64,000 nucleotides of DNA from Paraphaeosphaeria minitans (lineage: Eukaryota > Ascomycota > Dothideomycetes > Pleosporales > Didymosphaeriaceae), in assembly GCA_015832175.1 (NCBI GenBank), contig WJXW01000002.1, positions 4,278,001 to 4,342,000 on the forward strand. The letters are read 5' to 3'. Positions within the stretch are counted from its first letter, which is position 1. Each line of letters begins with the position of its first letter. The translations under genes were made by a program, and so were the position numbers. The notes beneath the pieces were generated by a model. That model was not told the origin of the DNA, searched no databases, and saw only the letters and a program-made list of their open reading frames with translations. Shown here piece after piece: positions 35,256 through 45,243 of this stretch.

Positions 35256-35403
35256 GGTGAGATGGCCGAGTTGGTTATGGGTAAGTTGAATTCCTATTCG
35301 GACATCTCCGCAGTAACTGATATCCACCAAGCGCCAGGTTCAGGATACTGAATCACTATTCCTGGTCACGAAAGTGGCGTGGGTTCGAATCCCACTCTCA
35401 TCA
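35256..35403 (+). tRNA. tRNA-Leu(CAG) with anticodon-loop intron and an extra D-arm insertion
   Basis: A full cloverleaf can be assembled once two insertions are removed (82 nt mature). Acceptor GGTGAGA (35256-35262) pairs with TCTCATC (35396-35402), discriminator A at 35403. The A box TGGCCGAGTTGG and B box GGTTCGAATCC are intact. The anticodon stem CCAGG/CCTGG (35334-35338 with 35361-35365) carries anticodon CAG at 35341-35343. A 15-nt intron (35345-35359) lies one base 3' of the anticodon and contains CTGA, complementary to TCAG, as in canonical tRNA introns. The variable arm CAC-GAAA-GTG is of leucine type. The second insertion, 35281-35331, splits the 3' strand of the D stem. A T9 run at 35440-35448 is a candidate Pol III terminator. 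Confidence 0.85.
35281..35331 (+). other. 51-nt intron-like insertion in the tRNA D arm
   Basis: It starts GTAAGT, contains TAACTGAT 12-15 nt before the end, and ends CCAAG, like a typical short fungal spliceosomal intron. Excising it joins TTATGG to CGCCAGG and restores the D stem GCC/GGC. One G at each border makes the exact cut ambiguous by one base. Confidence 0.7.
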
Positions 35404-35439
35404 CTATCGTCTACTCTAAGAGTTGTCTTCGGGAGATTC

Positions 35440-35448
35440 TTTTTTTTT
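35440..35448 (+). terminator. T9 run, candidate Pol III terminator
   Basis: Nine T residues 36 nt downstream of the tRNA-Leu 3' end. Confidence 0.6.
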
Positions 35449-35664
35449 GCCCAGTCGCGGTGTGCGGCGTGTGGGCTGAGGGAATCGTGGACAGCTTATC
35501 GATAGCGAGCTTCCCCGCCAACATTTTTTGACTCGGGGCCTCTCTGCTCCAACACACTTACCCAACACTTACAACGCACTACTCAGTTTCTCCCTTGACA
35601 CACGGGTCTTCCCCTCCAATACCGAACGACTTGGCGGCTTCTGGTCGTGTTTTCTTTTTCCACC

Positions 35665-36777
35665 ATGCCGCCAAAGCCCGCCTCTTTGCGCGCCCTCCTC
35701 GACCTCACCTCCACAACCCTCACCCTCCTCACGCATTTCCAGTCCTCGCTCGCCCCCACCGCCACAGCTGACGCCTCTGTCCCGCCGCCGCCGAACTCCC
35801 TCCAGGCCCTCAAAGCCTGCACCTCGCTCCTGAAATCGCACACGACGACGCTCTCGCTGCTTCTCCTCACCCCGCCGCTAACACCCAGCGCGATAATCAC
35901 AAAGATTGGGGATGTGAGCTCGGGCCCGTTGGCGGGGCTGGTCGGCGCGGCGGTCGCGGAGGGTGAACTCGGCGACCTCATGCAGGCGGAGGTCAAGATC
36001 CAGGTGCGCAGGTTGCTGGGGGCGTGGGGGGACGTCGTGGGGTGTGTGGCGAGACTTGCGGAGAGGAGGAAGAAGCTTGAAGATGAGAATGGGGGTGGGG
36101 CGGCCAAGGGGAAGAAGGACGAGGGGCCGACCGAGGGCGAGAGGCAGGCCGTGCTTGCTGCAACCGGGGTTGTCTGGGAGGCGTGCGATGCGCTGGTCAA
36201 GCTCTGCGATGGGGGGATTGCGGGGCTGGTGGTTCGCAAGGCGGAGGAGTGGAGGAGCGTGCTGTTGGATGCAGTGCAGGAGTTGAAAGAGTGGGGAGAA
36301 GACGTGGACCAGGAAGATGATGAGGAGGACGGCAGTGGTGGAGAGTTTGGGGATGAAGATGACATGTTTGGGGCGGCGAACAGGCTCGGGAAAGAGGACA
36401 AAGATTTGAAAGAAGTGCTGGACAAGAGCGTGAAGAAGCTCAAGATGGTCGGCGTGCTGTATCTGGCGCTGATCAAGAGACGGCTAAAGACCTTCCCAGC
36501 CGTTCTGCCAGCGGTTGCAGCGACTGCTGTGGGACACAAGAATCCTATGACGACGCTGGAAGAGCTTATGAAGTTCATAAAGTCGATCCCGGAGCAGGTG
36601 GACGACCTGGCGAGCGCATTCTACGACCTCGACGAGGACGAAGCGAAGACGATGCTGGACAAATGTTGCAGAGAAGCGAAGAGTGCTGCTAGTCTGGTCA
36701 AGCAGGATTGGTCGGGCAATGAGGACGAGTTTACGGCATGGTCCACGAAGTGGGAGGACGCTTTCAACGAACAATGA
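35665..36777 (+). CDS. GCIP/CCNDBP1-like (cyclin-D1-interacting) protein
   Basis: A single-exon gene of 370 residues opening at CACCATG (good fungal start context). The helical layout and motifs fit the Grap2/cyclin-D-interacting protein family: an N-terminal helix bundle (LRALLDLTSTTLTLLTHFQ; ALKACTSLLKSHTTTLS), an acidic linker (QEDDEEDGSGGEFGDEDDMF), then a C-terminal bundle (KEVLDKSVKKLKMVGVLYLALIKRR; PEQVDDLASAFYDLDED; LVKQDW). In animals GCIP is a helix-loop-helix-like regulator of cell-cycle transcription; fungal members are largely uncharacterised. The large minus-strand frame over this gene is antisense shadow. The tRNA-Leu lies 260 bp upstream in the same direction. Confidence 0.78.
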   Translation: MPPKPASLRALLDLTSTTLTLLTHFQSSLAPTATADASVPPPPNSLQALKACTSLLKSHTTTLSLLLLTPPLTPSAIITKIGDVSSGPLAGLVGAAVAEGELGDLMQAEVKIQVRRLLGAWGDVVGCVARLAERRKKLEDENGGGAAKGKKDEGPTEGERQAVLAATGVVWEACDALVKLCDGGIAGLVVRKAEEWRSVLLDAVQELKEWGEDVDQEDDEEDGSGGEFGDEDDMFGAANRLGKEDKDLKEVLDKSVKKLKMVGVLYLALIKRRLKTFPAVLPAVAATAVGHKNPMTTLEELMKFIKSIPEQVDDLASAFYDLDEDEAKTMLDKCCREAKSAASLVKQDWSGNEDEFTAWSTKWEDAFNEQ

Positions 36778-37016
36778 AAATAGATTGATTCCATACTAAT
36801 CTCCAACTTTTCATTAACCCAGCCCCAGTGAGTGCGGTACTGCGCGAGCGCATCTATTCGGTTGGCCTTGTCCGGTTTGGCGGAACCGTGGTCCACGTGT
36901 GATCGACCCACCATGCCCGTTTAACTGAACTTTGTTGAGACAAACCAACCAGCTAAAAAAGTGAAGCTTCCTGCCAGTGCGAGTTCTCATTCAAACTTCC
37001 TCAGTCTCCCTTGCAG

Positions 37017-38866
37017 ATGAGTTTTCAAAAAAAACTTCTGCAAGTGTTCCATGGAAAAAAATTGAAAGCTTCGATTCCGAGCCATTACCAACCAACATGT
37101 GGAAACTTGAGACCGATCTTCAGGACCTGAATTTCTCGACGGATTCGAAAGGGCGAGTTTTCAAAAACCCAGAAGTCCAAAAAGCCACTGATCCCGCAGT
37201 TCTATGTGCCAGCATCATGGATTCAGAAGCACAGGAAGACACTCGGATCCTCGCCGTCTGTGGAATTCCGGTCGAAGATTCCAGTTCAACCGAAGACGGT
37301 TGGTTGTACTCGGACTTCTATGCTTTCCAACACTTGCTAGAAGGAGTGGTTGCGAATCAGGTTTGGATCGCGAATGCTTCCAACAGAGAGCTCGTCACCG
37401 GGCACAAAGCATTCTTACATGGGAACCCTTTCCATGATAGAAAAGTTGTTTTGAACTACGACATGGTTCGAAAGGGGTTTGGTGACAAGGTTGTGGTGGT
37501 GCCCACGCTGCAGCTGCGCGAAACTTTCGAAACAAACTTGAACAGGAAGTCCGGGAGGCGAGGGCAAAGAATCAACACCTTTTGGTCTTGAACTTCTCGC
37601 ATGGGTTTGAGTGTGGTGGAGGTTGGTGGTTAGGATGGTCGGGCAATCGTTCATGTCTGCTGTCTCGGAAGCGGTTCGAGGAGCTGGTTGCTGGGGATCT
37701 GGACGTAACGGTAGTATCAACATCATGCTATGGCGGTCAATGGTGCGTTGACCTGGACTCCAGGAGGACCTTTCTGGCAGCAGCTGGAGAGAGTGTGCAG
37801 TCGGAAAGTTGGAATGGCAGCAAGTCCGTTGGCCGGAAGTGCGGCGGGATCTTCGCGTCCAACCTGCTGAATACGTGGAGGGAGGAGGCAGAACTTGCGC
37901 AAAGCCTTCAAAAAGAGGGCAAAGATGCCGGTGCGTCCGAAAGGACTTTCAAAGGTTTTGCCGGGGCAGTATGGGACAACCTGCAAAAGCTTGACCGCTT
38001 TGGCATGTCCCACAAGATTCGCACAGCTGCGCAGGACGAAGATTGGGATTCTGGCTGGAGTAAGAGGCTGGGTCTGCCAGCGAATGCGATCGATTTCGAA
38101 AAGACCTGGGACAGGCTTCCTACAGTCCAGCGAGACCTCACCTTCAAAAAATTCCTTTGCCAACAGAAGTCTAAAATGGACCGACGAGGTAGGAAGCTAT
38201 CAGGAGATGCTAGAATCGAAACTTCATGTAAGCTTCGGCGGAAACCTGAGCGCCGCTCGCAGACAAGCCTGTGCGCTGATCGAGCTCTACATGATGAGCT
38301 TTCCAGGAAGGTCCTCGATGGCATCGAACACTGCCCTACAAGGCCGGATCGATAAGATCAAGAAACCAAGCTTCGAGGCGAACTGGGAAGTGACAACTTC
38401 AGTAATCCAGGGTGTGGCCTTCCGCCTCGAGTTGGCCTATATGGCCACCCAGCTCATGGAGACAATGGGTCTAAAGCTACCAGGAGGACGTACTTGCAAC
38501 GACGTCGACATGAACGAAATCGAGCCACATCTCGAGAAGAAGAACCCGGAAAACTGGGCGTGGATTCTCTCGCAAACGTCGGACCTGCTGCCACAACCCA
38601 TGGCAGAGCTTGGGCAAGGAGTTGGCTGGCCGAAACCTTGGAAGTTCGTCGCAGCCACGTTGTTCATGGCTGACGGATTCAAGACCAGGGCCGAAGTCCT
38701 TTCCGAGATCGCGAAGGCTGAACGAATTCTCTTGGAAAACTTTTCAGAGAAGAGAAAGTGTCTGGAACGCATTCCAGAGGTCCGCGGGCGGAAGAAGGAC
38801 TGGTGCGACGCGTTAAAAAAACGCCTCAGGAGCTTGTCGCCGGAGAAGGTTTCGAAGCGGTGGTAG
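37017..38866 (+). pseudogene. Frameshifted caspase-fold-like fungal protein
   Basis: Three overlapping frames read as one protein. Segment 1 (to about 37520) ends GDKVVVVPTLQLRETF. Segment 2 (about 37520-38165) has HLLVLNFSHGFE and VTVVSTSCYGGQW, a His-Gly after one hydrophobic strand and a Cys after the next, the pattern of clan CD cysteine peptidases (caspase/legumain fold). Segment 3 (about 38170-38866) has KWTDEVGSYQEMLESKL, SFPGRSSMASNTALQGRID and a helical C-terminus. The two frame changes, near 37515-37530 and 38140-38190, offer no credible intron. The 5' end is unclear: an ATG at 37017 opens MSFQKKLLQVFHGK in yet another frame. This is a recently inactivated gene or a gene with sequence errors in A-rich runs. 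Family identity is inferred from motifs. Confidence 0.6.
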
Positions 38867-38969
38867 GTGGATGGTAGGGAGGGTTCCAAAGTGAGGTGGA
38901 TTTTGGGCAATTTGGGCAAAATTAATGTCTTTTCCTCCGACTATTTTAAACATAGAAAGATTCATGCTG

Positions 38970-39690
38970 CCAATCAGCCCAACTCGCGCAGTTCTTCGAG
39001 TTGGGTTCATCGATTTCGTCCAGCATCGTATGTTCCCAGGTTGGTGATGCCAACGCCATGGTAGTCACGGTTCTGCTCGAAGATATTTATGGCAGGGCAC
39101 CCACCCGCGATCAGAACACTCTTGTCTATTTCAACCATCGTGCCGTATGGAGCGACACATTTCCAGTATGCGTGGAGAAGGTCGCCTGAGAGCGAGTTGA
39201 GGACCACGTCCACGCCTTTGCTATCCGTGGCTTTCAGGATATCGTGTTTGAATGATGGGTCGTGCGAGTGGAAGATGTGGTCTCGAGCAATGCCATCAAT
39301 CACTATAGTACATATGACCTTCCGCTCGCAATCTAAATAAGCCAACGATCGCATCTTCATATGCTGAGGCAATGAAGCCATGAAGCACTAGAGTAGCGAG
39401 TTGGATACCTAGCTCGCTGCGGACGACCGGCGCTATGACTAGAATGAGCGCGTAACGCGGGTCGCGAACATTGACTAGGCAAGCCTTAGTAACCCAGAGA
39501 AGCTTTTTGATAAGCTTCTCTGAGTCATCCCTCGTCGCTTTATGCAAGAAAGGCTTCTCCGGGTCTGATAAGAATGCAAGGACATCTGTATCCATGCGTG
39601 GCTCCTCGTCAAGGATATAGTAAATGCGGCGACTCTTGGTCTTGGGGAATGTTGGAGACGTAAAGCTGTCGATAGAACTGGGCAGTCGTA
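38970..39690 (-). pseudogene. Polyketide synthase fossil (region before ER plus ER end)
   Basis: Minus-strand frame 39296-39690 reads SRRIYYILDEEPRM, then LLWVTKACLVNVRDPRYALI and VVRSELGIQLATL, the stretch that precedes the enoyl-reductase domain in fungal highly reducing polyketide synthases. A second frame (39007-39381) reads GIARDHIFHSHDPSF, then KGVDVVLNSLSGDLLHA and YGTMVEIDKS, the characteristic late enoyl-reductase block, ending INIFEQNRDYHGV. The first ER half, normally about 150 residues between these pieces, is missing and the frame changes, so a deletion removed it. No KS, AT or ACP is visible nearby. The fossil implies that a PKS cluster once stood here, or that a fragment was copied here. 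Confidence 0.82.
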
Positions 39691-40094
39691 TCTTCTGAAC
39701 TTGCGGTATTCTTACGTGATCCAGTTAACTTAGGAAGATGCCACAAAAACATTGACCAGGAAACCTTTATCCAGATGTGCCGATAATCGGCTAACCGACT
39801 AAGCAGCACTCCGCTGTTCGATGCACCGGATCCCCATGTCCAAGGTTTTTAGCGCGCCAACCCCGCATACTGGTCGACTAGTGAGCAGGAAGGATCACGC
39901 TAACCCCACTTGTGGCTAAAACATCGGTCATTCGTCGGCAGCTACCCGGGGTATCTACGACTTCCTGGGCCAGTTAAGACCTCCTTGTCCCGCCCCTGCT
40001 CGAAGTTCGTACTTGTCTACTTGCTTTTTCTCGGTCAAGTTTCTTCACTCCTTTCAATTGGCGAGCTGTTGGAAACATCTTGTTATTAGCGACC

Positions 40095-41717
40095 ATGGCG
40101 GCGGACTCGTACACCTTGGGCGTTGCCCTGTTCGCCGCGATAGGCACATTTCTCTTCGTCAGTCTGAGTTCTGGATACAATGGCGTCACCTGACAAAGTA
40201 GGGTTTCGACACTGGCATCGCAACGACCACCATAGCCCATCAATCGTTCCTTGACTACATGGACAATCCGACCAAAGCAATCACTGGAGCCGTGGTCGCA
40301 GTTTACATTGCTGGCGAGGCCGGAGGTGCCATGTTGCAAACGCTTATCGGTGACCAATTGGGACGCATTCGATTTATGCAACTCATGTGCATCATAATCA
40401 CTATAGGTACCGTGGTACAAACAGCTAGCGTCAACATGGGCATGTTTCTAGCTGGTCGTGTTCTGGCGGGTTTCGCAGTCGGGGGCCTGGTCTCGACAGT
40501 GCCTGTTTACTTGAGCGAGATCTCCGCTCCTCAAACACGAGGAATGATAGGTGGAATATCTGGGTGTGGTAAGCATAACCCTACTCTCATGATCCACGGT
40601 GCTGTAGTAGCTGATGCATATTCCCAGGGATATCCTTTGGCACCATGATGTCGAACTGGGTGGGTTTCGCCTGTAGTTATGCTCCATATGGACCACAGCA
40701 GTGGCGTCTACCTCTGGGTATCCAGATTCCATGGGGGATCATAATGTTTGTCGGGCTCTCGACCTTCATGCCCAACTCACCCCGTCAGCTCATCCGGCAG
40801 GGCAAGGTCGAGCTAGCACGTTCGGAATTCGCTCGTATACGGCGTGACCTTTCCTTGCACGAGATGAACGAGGAATTTGCCCTGATGCACGCTCAGATCG
40901 AGTATGAAATGGAGCGCGAGATCACCTCATATCGCGAGGTGTTCAGACTTTATCGTCATCGAGCACTCATCTCTATTGCAGTTCAGACGATGACCAGCTT
41001 GACAGGAGATAAGTCACCAAGATCCTTCTAGTAAACCTACAAGCTGACCAAAATCCACTCAATGTCATTCAGTACTTCCAGACGATCAACTATAAATCAC
41101 TTGGCATCGAAGCGCACATGATCTTGGCGCTAGCCGCCATCTACGGCACGTGCGCCTTTGTATCTAATGCCATCACGACGAGGTATCTGACCGACCAATG
41201 GGGCCGCCGAAAGATGATACTGTGGGGCCTTGGAGGAATCGTCCTTATCGAAATATACAGTGCGGTCATGCAGCGCCAGTTCCAGGACACCAACAACCGC
41301 ATTGGCAAAGGTTTCGCCATTCTCGGTATCTACCTCTTCGTAGTCTGGTACTATGGCCTTCTAAACAGCACCACCTGGCTATATGGCTCGGAAGTGCTCC
41401 CGATGGCTCTCAGGAGTAAGATCATGGGTTGCGCAGCAGCGAGCCATTTCATCGTCAATGTCGCCATAACCGAGGCTGCGCCGACAGCACAGGCGAAGCT
41501 GAGAGAGAACTATTACTATGTGTTCGTGGGATGCTCGTTCTTCTTCTTCATCTTTGCATACTTGTACTTTCCAGAAACGCGGTTGAAGAGCCTTGAAGAG
41601 ATCGCTGCCGCGTTCGGCGATGAGGTGATTGCGGTAGATGAACATATGGTGGAAGCAGAACACCAGAAAATGGCGGAAGAAAGACGCGAGGATGGATTCA
41701 TTGAGCGTACCCCATAG
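40095..41717 (+). CDS. MFS sugar transporter with an AT-AC intron
   Basis: A plasma-membrane major-facilitator sugar/H+ symporter, 489 residues over four exons: 40095-40157, 40202-40568, 40628-41008 and 41059-41717. Introns 1 and 2 (44 and 59 nt) are GT-AG; intron 3 (50 nt) begins ATAAGT and ends CCAC. Motifs in order: GFDTGIA after span 1; GDQLGRIRF; GRVLAGFAVGGLVSTVPVYLSE; QTRGMIGG; MPNSPRQLIRQGK (variant of PESPR); LTG-VNVIQYFQ across intron 3; DQWGRRKM; and YFPETRLKSLEEI near the end. The first exon MAADSYTLGVALFAAIGTFLF is short, with little cytoplasmic tail. Substrate is not clear. It sits next to the PKS fossil and the frameshifted gene, an accessory-looking setting. Confidence 0.88.
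41009..41058 (+). other. Apparent AT-AC intron (U2-like signals)
   Basis: 50 nt starting ATAAGT and ending ATCCAC, with branch-like GCTGAC ending about 11 nt before the 3' end. Joining G with TC gives LTG-V-NVIQYFQ, exactly the conserved sugar-transporter block. No GT-AG pair of plausible length restores the frame. Confidence 0.72.
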
Positions 41718-43629
41718 GATGATACCTAGAGCAAAGCTTTTCCTCTTGGCCAGAGGACGAGCTTTGGATCCGCCGCTGGGGCCCGCGAATGATCGCGAGA
41801 TTACCATAGCAGCCCATATTATGATACTCGCGCACTTTGCATTCGAGATAAACTATATATTCTTGCAGAAAGGACTTCGCACCATAATCCATTCGTATAT
41901 AAGCATTTCCGCATCCGTTCAACATATTGAGTGAACATCGGCGGATTCCTGATATGAATTTAACATCCTCAAGACTGTGTTGAGTTATGCTCGCCCCCTT
42001 GCACATTCGAATTGGAAAGGCTAGGGTTTCAAGGATATTAAGAACATCGACAAAGACAAAGATGATTCCGATGACAGCATCTATAGACCGCTGATGAAGC
42101 CCAATGTTCCCTCGCGGAGTCACCCGAAGGTCAGTCGATGACTGCGAAGTTCCCCAGTACCTTTCTGATTGGTGGGATGGTCTGAGAAATGTCGGCGATG
42201 CATGAATAGATTGCTTGTTCAACATAAGGATCAGCTGGGACGTAAAACCGTCGATTGAATCACGATCGAATGCTCATACAGGAATGATTGGTACTGTCTG
42301 GTATCCCATTGCAAAGAGGCAGGGGTGGAGAAGGTGTATATCAGGGTCGCCAAGGCGAATATTGTTGAGCTGCAGATGGCTGCTTCAAACACGACCTCGA
42401 GGCCGTGGGGTGAATGTTTCATTCGTTGGTTCACGTCCTCGTCCATGTAAAGAAGGTTAGAACGACCTAGCCATGGTTAATATCACAAGTTTATGCGATA
42501 TATGAAGCATGTTCCTCGATGAACTCGCTCTAGATCCAGGTACATAGACCTTCAATGTGTAAGTGTAGAATGAACCGTGTCAATTTATATGACTGTAAAA
42601 ATAATCGCCATCAGTTCGCTCGCCTCTATACCACAGTCCTTCCCGTCCAAAAGTTTCAAAATTCATGACCATTCCGACTACCTTCTTGAGCGCGTAACAT
42701 GCTTTCCCGATACGAAGTGTAGATCACGTGACTATAAGGTAGTGAGGAACTGGAAACTCGGTCCGCTCGGTATCTACGGCTTCCACAGAAATTGTAGTAT
42801 ATTCCATGTCTCTGGATTCCTCCTCCTGTCTTACCAGAGCGGTTGCCCTGCGCAACAGGCAGCGGTCGTCTCGTTTTGCTGTTCTGGGTTGTGGAGTCAT
42901 CGCAATAAGCGTGGTACAGCCGCCATTTTAATCAATATGCAATGCAGCGTGCATGCTGTCGCGCGGAGATGTACGATTTCAGGCTGGATTCGATCAGATT
43001 CCAATGAACCTGGGCTGCGTGTTCAGGTACTGGGCATCGAAGAAGGGTGCAGATGTGAGCTGTCGCTCGAGGTCGGAAGCGACGTGGAGTCGCGCGACGT
43101 CATTGGTCCTTGCCACAACATACGAAGATCAACGCCTTCATCCAAAGAAGCCCAACATGAAGCTATCCGTAGTCTGTGAACTATACGAGACAGAAATGCA
43201 TGGAAATGTCGAGAGGGCTGTGTGTGAGAGAAGTAGTGGTGAGCAGGTGTTGAGGTTGGAAAAGGCGAGTGACCTCCCGTGTCATTGCAGTAAGAGATCT
43301 GAGAAGAAGCCTACAGTATGCAAGTACAAGACGACCACGAGGGCCATCCGAATTGGCGCTTCATGGTACGTTTTTTGACCCGTTTCGGTGCGACGTCTCT
43401 CACTTTAACTCGGGTGTCGGTGATTTCTGCGTTACCGTGTCAACCTCTATCTCACCTTCACTGCACGCTCACTCTCTTTCTTTAGCTTCTTATCTAGCTT
43501 CGTAACCCTTGTACGCTCGACTTTCCCAACTCTCCCTCTTCTTTCCTTCCATCACACAATTGGAACGTCTGCTTCACACATCTCGCACTCCACTTTCTCA
43601 ACAGCACCACCGCCAAACGTTCTTCAAGA
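41718..43629. other. Intergenic, mostly non-coding; CT-rich promoter at the end
   Basis: About 1.9 kb. One TCACGTGA lies at 42724-42731. A 141-codon ATG frame at 42953-43378 is listed separately. From 43430 to 43625 the DNA is pyrimidine-rich, as expected for the promoter and leader of the AT-hook gene. Confidence 0.45.
42953..43378 (+). CDS. Doubtful hypothetical ORF, 141 aa
   Basis: It opens with ATG (MLSRGDVRFQAGFDQIP) and runs 141 codons with seven cysteines, no signal peptide and no recognised domain. Its C-terminal half is Lys- and Cys-rich. It overlaps another open frame and may be chance. Confidence 0.2.
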   Translation: MLSRGDVRFQAGFDQIPMNLGCVFRYWASKKGADVSCRSRSEATWSRATSLVLATTYEDQRLHPKKPNMKLSVVCELYETEMHGNVERAVCERSSGEQVLRLEKASDLPCHCSKRSEKKPTVCKYKTTTRAIRIGASWYVF

Positions 43630-44224
43630 TGCCTATGTCATGTAAGTGATCCGGGTTTGATTTGATGATCCTGTGTTTGCGCACAGTTCGCTGACCCCGC
43701 GTCAAGGGACTCCCGAGAACGATCGTCTTCTGCTGCTCAAGCTCATCGAGACGCATGGTATCTCAGTCGATTCCAGCAAGATTGTGGCAGCATGGCGTAA
43801 GTTACCTGCACGCTTATGTCCTATCATGGGTCAAAGCGTGCTATATTGCCCGAATTGATGGCTAACTGCAACAGCGGACGGCGGCACGAAGCCTACGGCT
43901 CGCGCGATCACTGAACGCTTCGTGAAGCTTCGCCAGTACGATAATCCCCGATACAATGTCGCTATGTATTAGACATAGGCGCGTTGTACATGAACCGACT
44001 TTTGTGACTCGGCTGACTGTGTATCCGCGAGTATAGGCAGGCCGGCATCAAGGTGTCCATTACGCCCGGCGGCGGATCTGGTCGGCGCAAGGCTCCCGTC
44101 GCCAAGTACACAACCCCGAGGAAGCGAAAGAACAAGGACAGCAGCGACGAGTCGGATGCGGACGACTACGCTACTGAGACTGAGAGCCCGACCAAGAAGC
44201 AGTCTGTCCAGCGTTCCAGCGGCG

Positions 44225-44258
<34 letters not shown>

Positions 44259-44933
44259 CGGACGTATGGACACGCAGAATGCTAGATCTCCTGTCGTCCA
44301 GATCAAGTCCGGTATGTGCAATGGTATATTACTATGATAGAAGCCTGGATATCTCGCCCTTGTATCGCCTACGCGAGGGTAACACACGATATCCAGGATT
44401 CTGTCCTGATACCGTGGAGGCTTTGGAAGTACACGGCTGACTCTCGTTTAGAGTATTCGCTCTCCGAGCTCCCGCCCGATCCTTTGGGTGCAGTTGACAC
44501 GTTCGCACGCGACGCTGCCGAGGCTGCGGAGCTTCGCCAGACCTCCCAGCAGAACCCCTTCGCAAGCTTTACATCTGGTGAAATGAACGGCGATTTCCAG
44601 GGCTTCAATGTGTCCAACGCCTATCGTGGCCTGGATGGGCTCGGCATGGCCAATGACTACGCCTTGGAAGACCCGTTCACTGCGCCTACCCATCTCAATC
44701 ATGGCTTGCACAACGATATGCCAGCCTTCGCCAGTCACGTGCAGGCCGCCGATGATGGTGCGACACCCGTCAGCCGCAACAGGCCCGTACGCACTGCATC
44801 GGCTCAAGCTTCCGAGGGCGTTGCCGCCGTCCTTCGTCGCCAGAAGGACCTGGACCAGGCCGACGGCGAGAAGTCGAGCGGCGATGATACTCAGGCCTCA
44901 GAGTACTACGACTTAGATAATGACTACGTCTAG
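43630..44933 (+). CDS. AT-hook/RG-repeat nuclear protein
   Basis: Five exons (43630-43642, 43707-43796, 43875-43935, 44037-44311, 44452-44933) give 306 residues. The tiny first exon encodes MPMS; using the acceptor at 43706 yields MSWTPENDRLLLLKLIETHGISVD, while the nearer CAG at 43686 leads to a stop. The N-terminal 65 residues form a compact helical, Myb/SANT-like start (WTPENDRLLLLKLIE...SKIVAAWP....PTARAITERFVKLR). A basic acidic linker follows with GRRKAPVAKYTTPRKRKN (AT-hook-like and nuclear signal), then RGRGRGRGRGG encoded by a GGTCGT microsatellite. The C-terminal half is polar and unstructured. A chromatin-associated DNA-binding role is inference from composition. Introns are 64, 78, 101 and 140 nt. 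Confidence 0.82.
44226..44258 (+). repeat. GGTCGT microsatellite inside coding sequence
   Basis: About five and a half GGTCGT units encoding alternating Arg-Gly. Length change by whole units would alter the RG tract without a frameshift. Confidence 0.9.
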
Positions 44934-45243
44934 GTTGGTAGGAAAAGCAGGTGGATGACGTCGGTTTCATGGTATCGTGATATAACCTGGCATGAAAACT
45001 TTTTGGCTAAAAGCTGTTCGCTAGCTATGGCTTTGGCGGACTTCTTTAAGAAGTGGGATGAATGCATAGCCTGTTCTTGATGCACAGGCTTGGTCATTTG
45101 GGTACTCCGTGTTACCTCAGAATAGACCAAATTTTGAATCGACAAATCTCTCAATCCGTGCCTGCTAACTCTGCCCCGTAAAGCCCCGAGGGCTCACTCG
45201 GCCTTCTTTGTGTCTCTATCCTTGGAGGGCTTTTATTACCTCC

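Noticed and set aside
35583..36578. 331-codon minus-strand open frame
   Set aside because: Antisense shadow of the GCIP-like gene; composition is Ser-rich and no domain is seen.
41698..42225. 175-codon minus-strand ORF after the sugar transporter
   Set aside because: It overlaps the transporter 3' end and shows no domain; probably chance.
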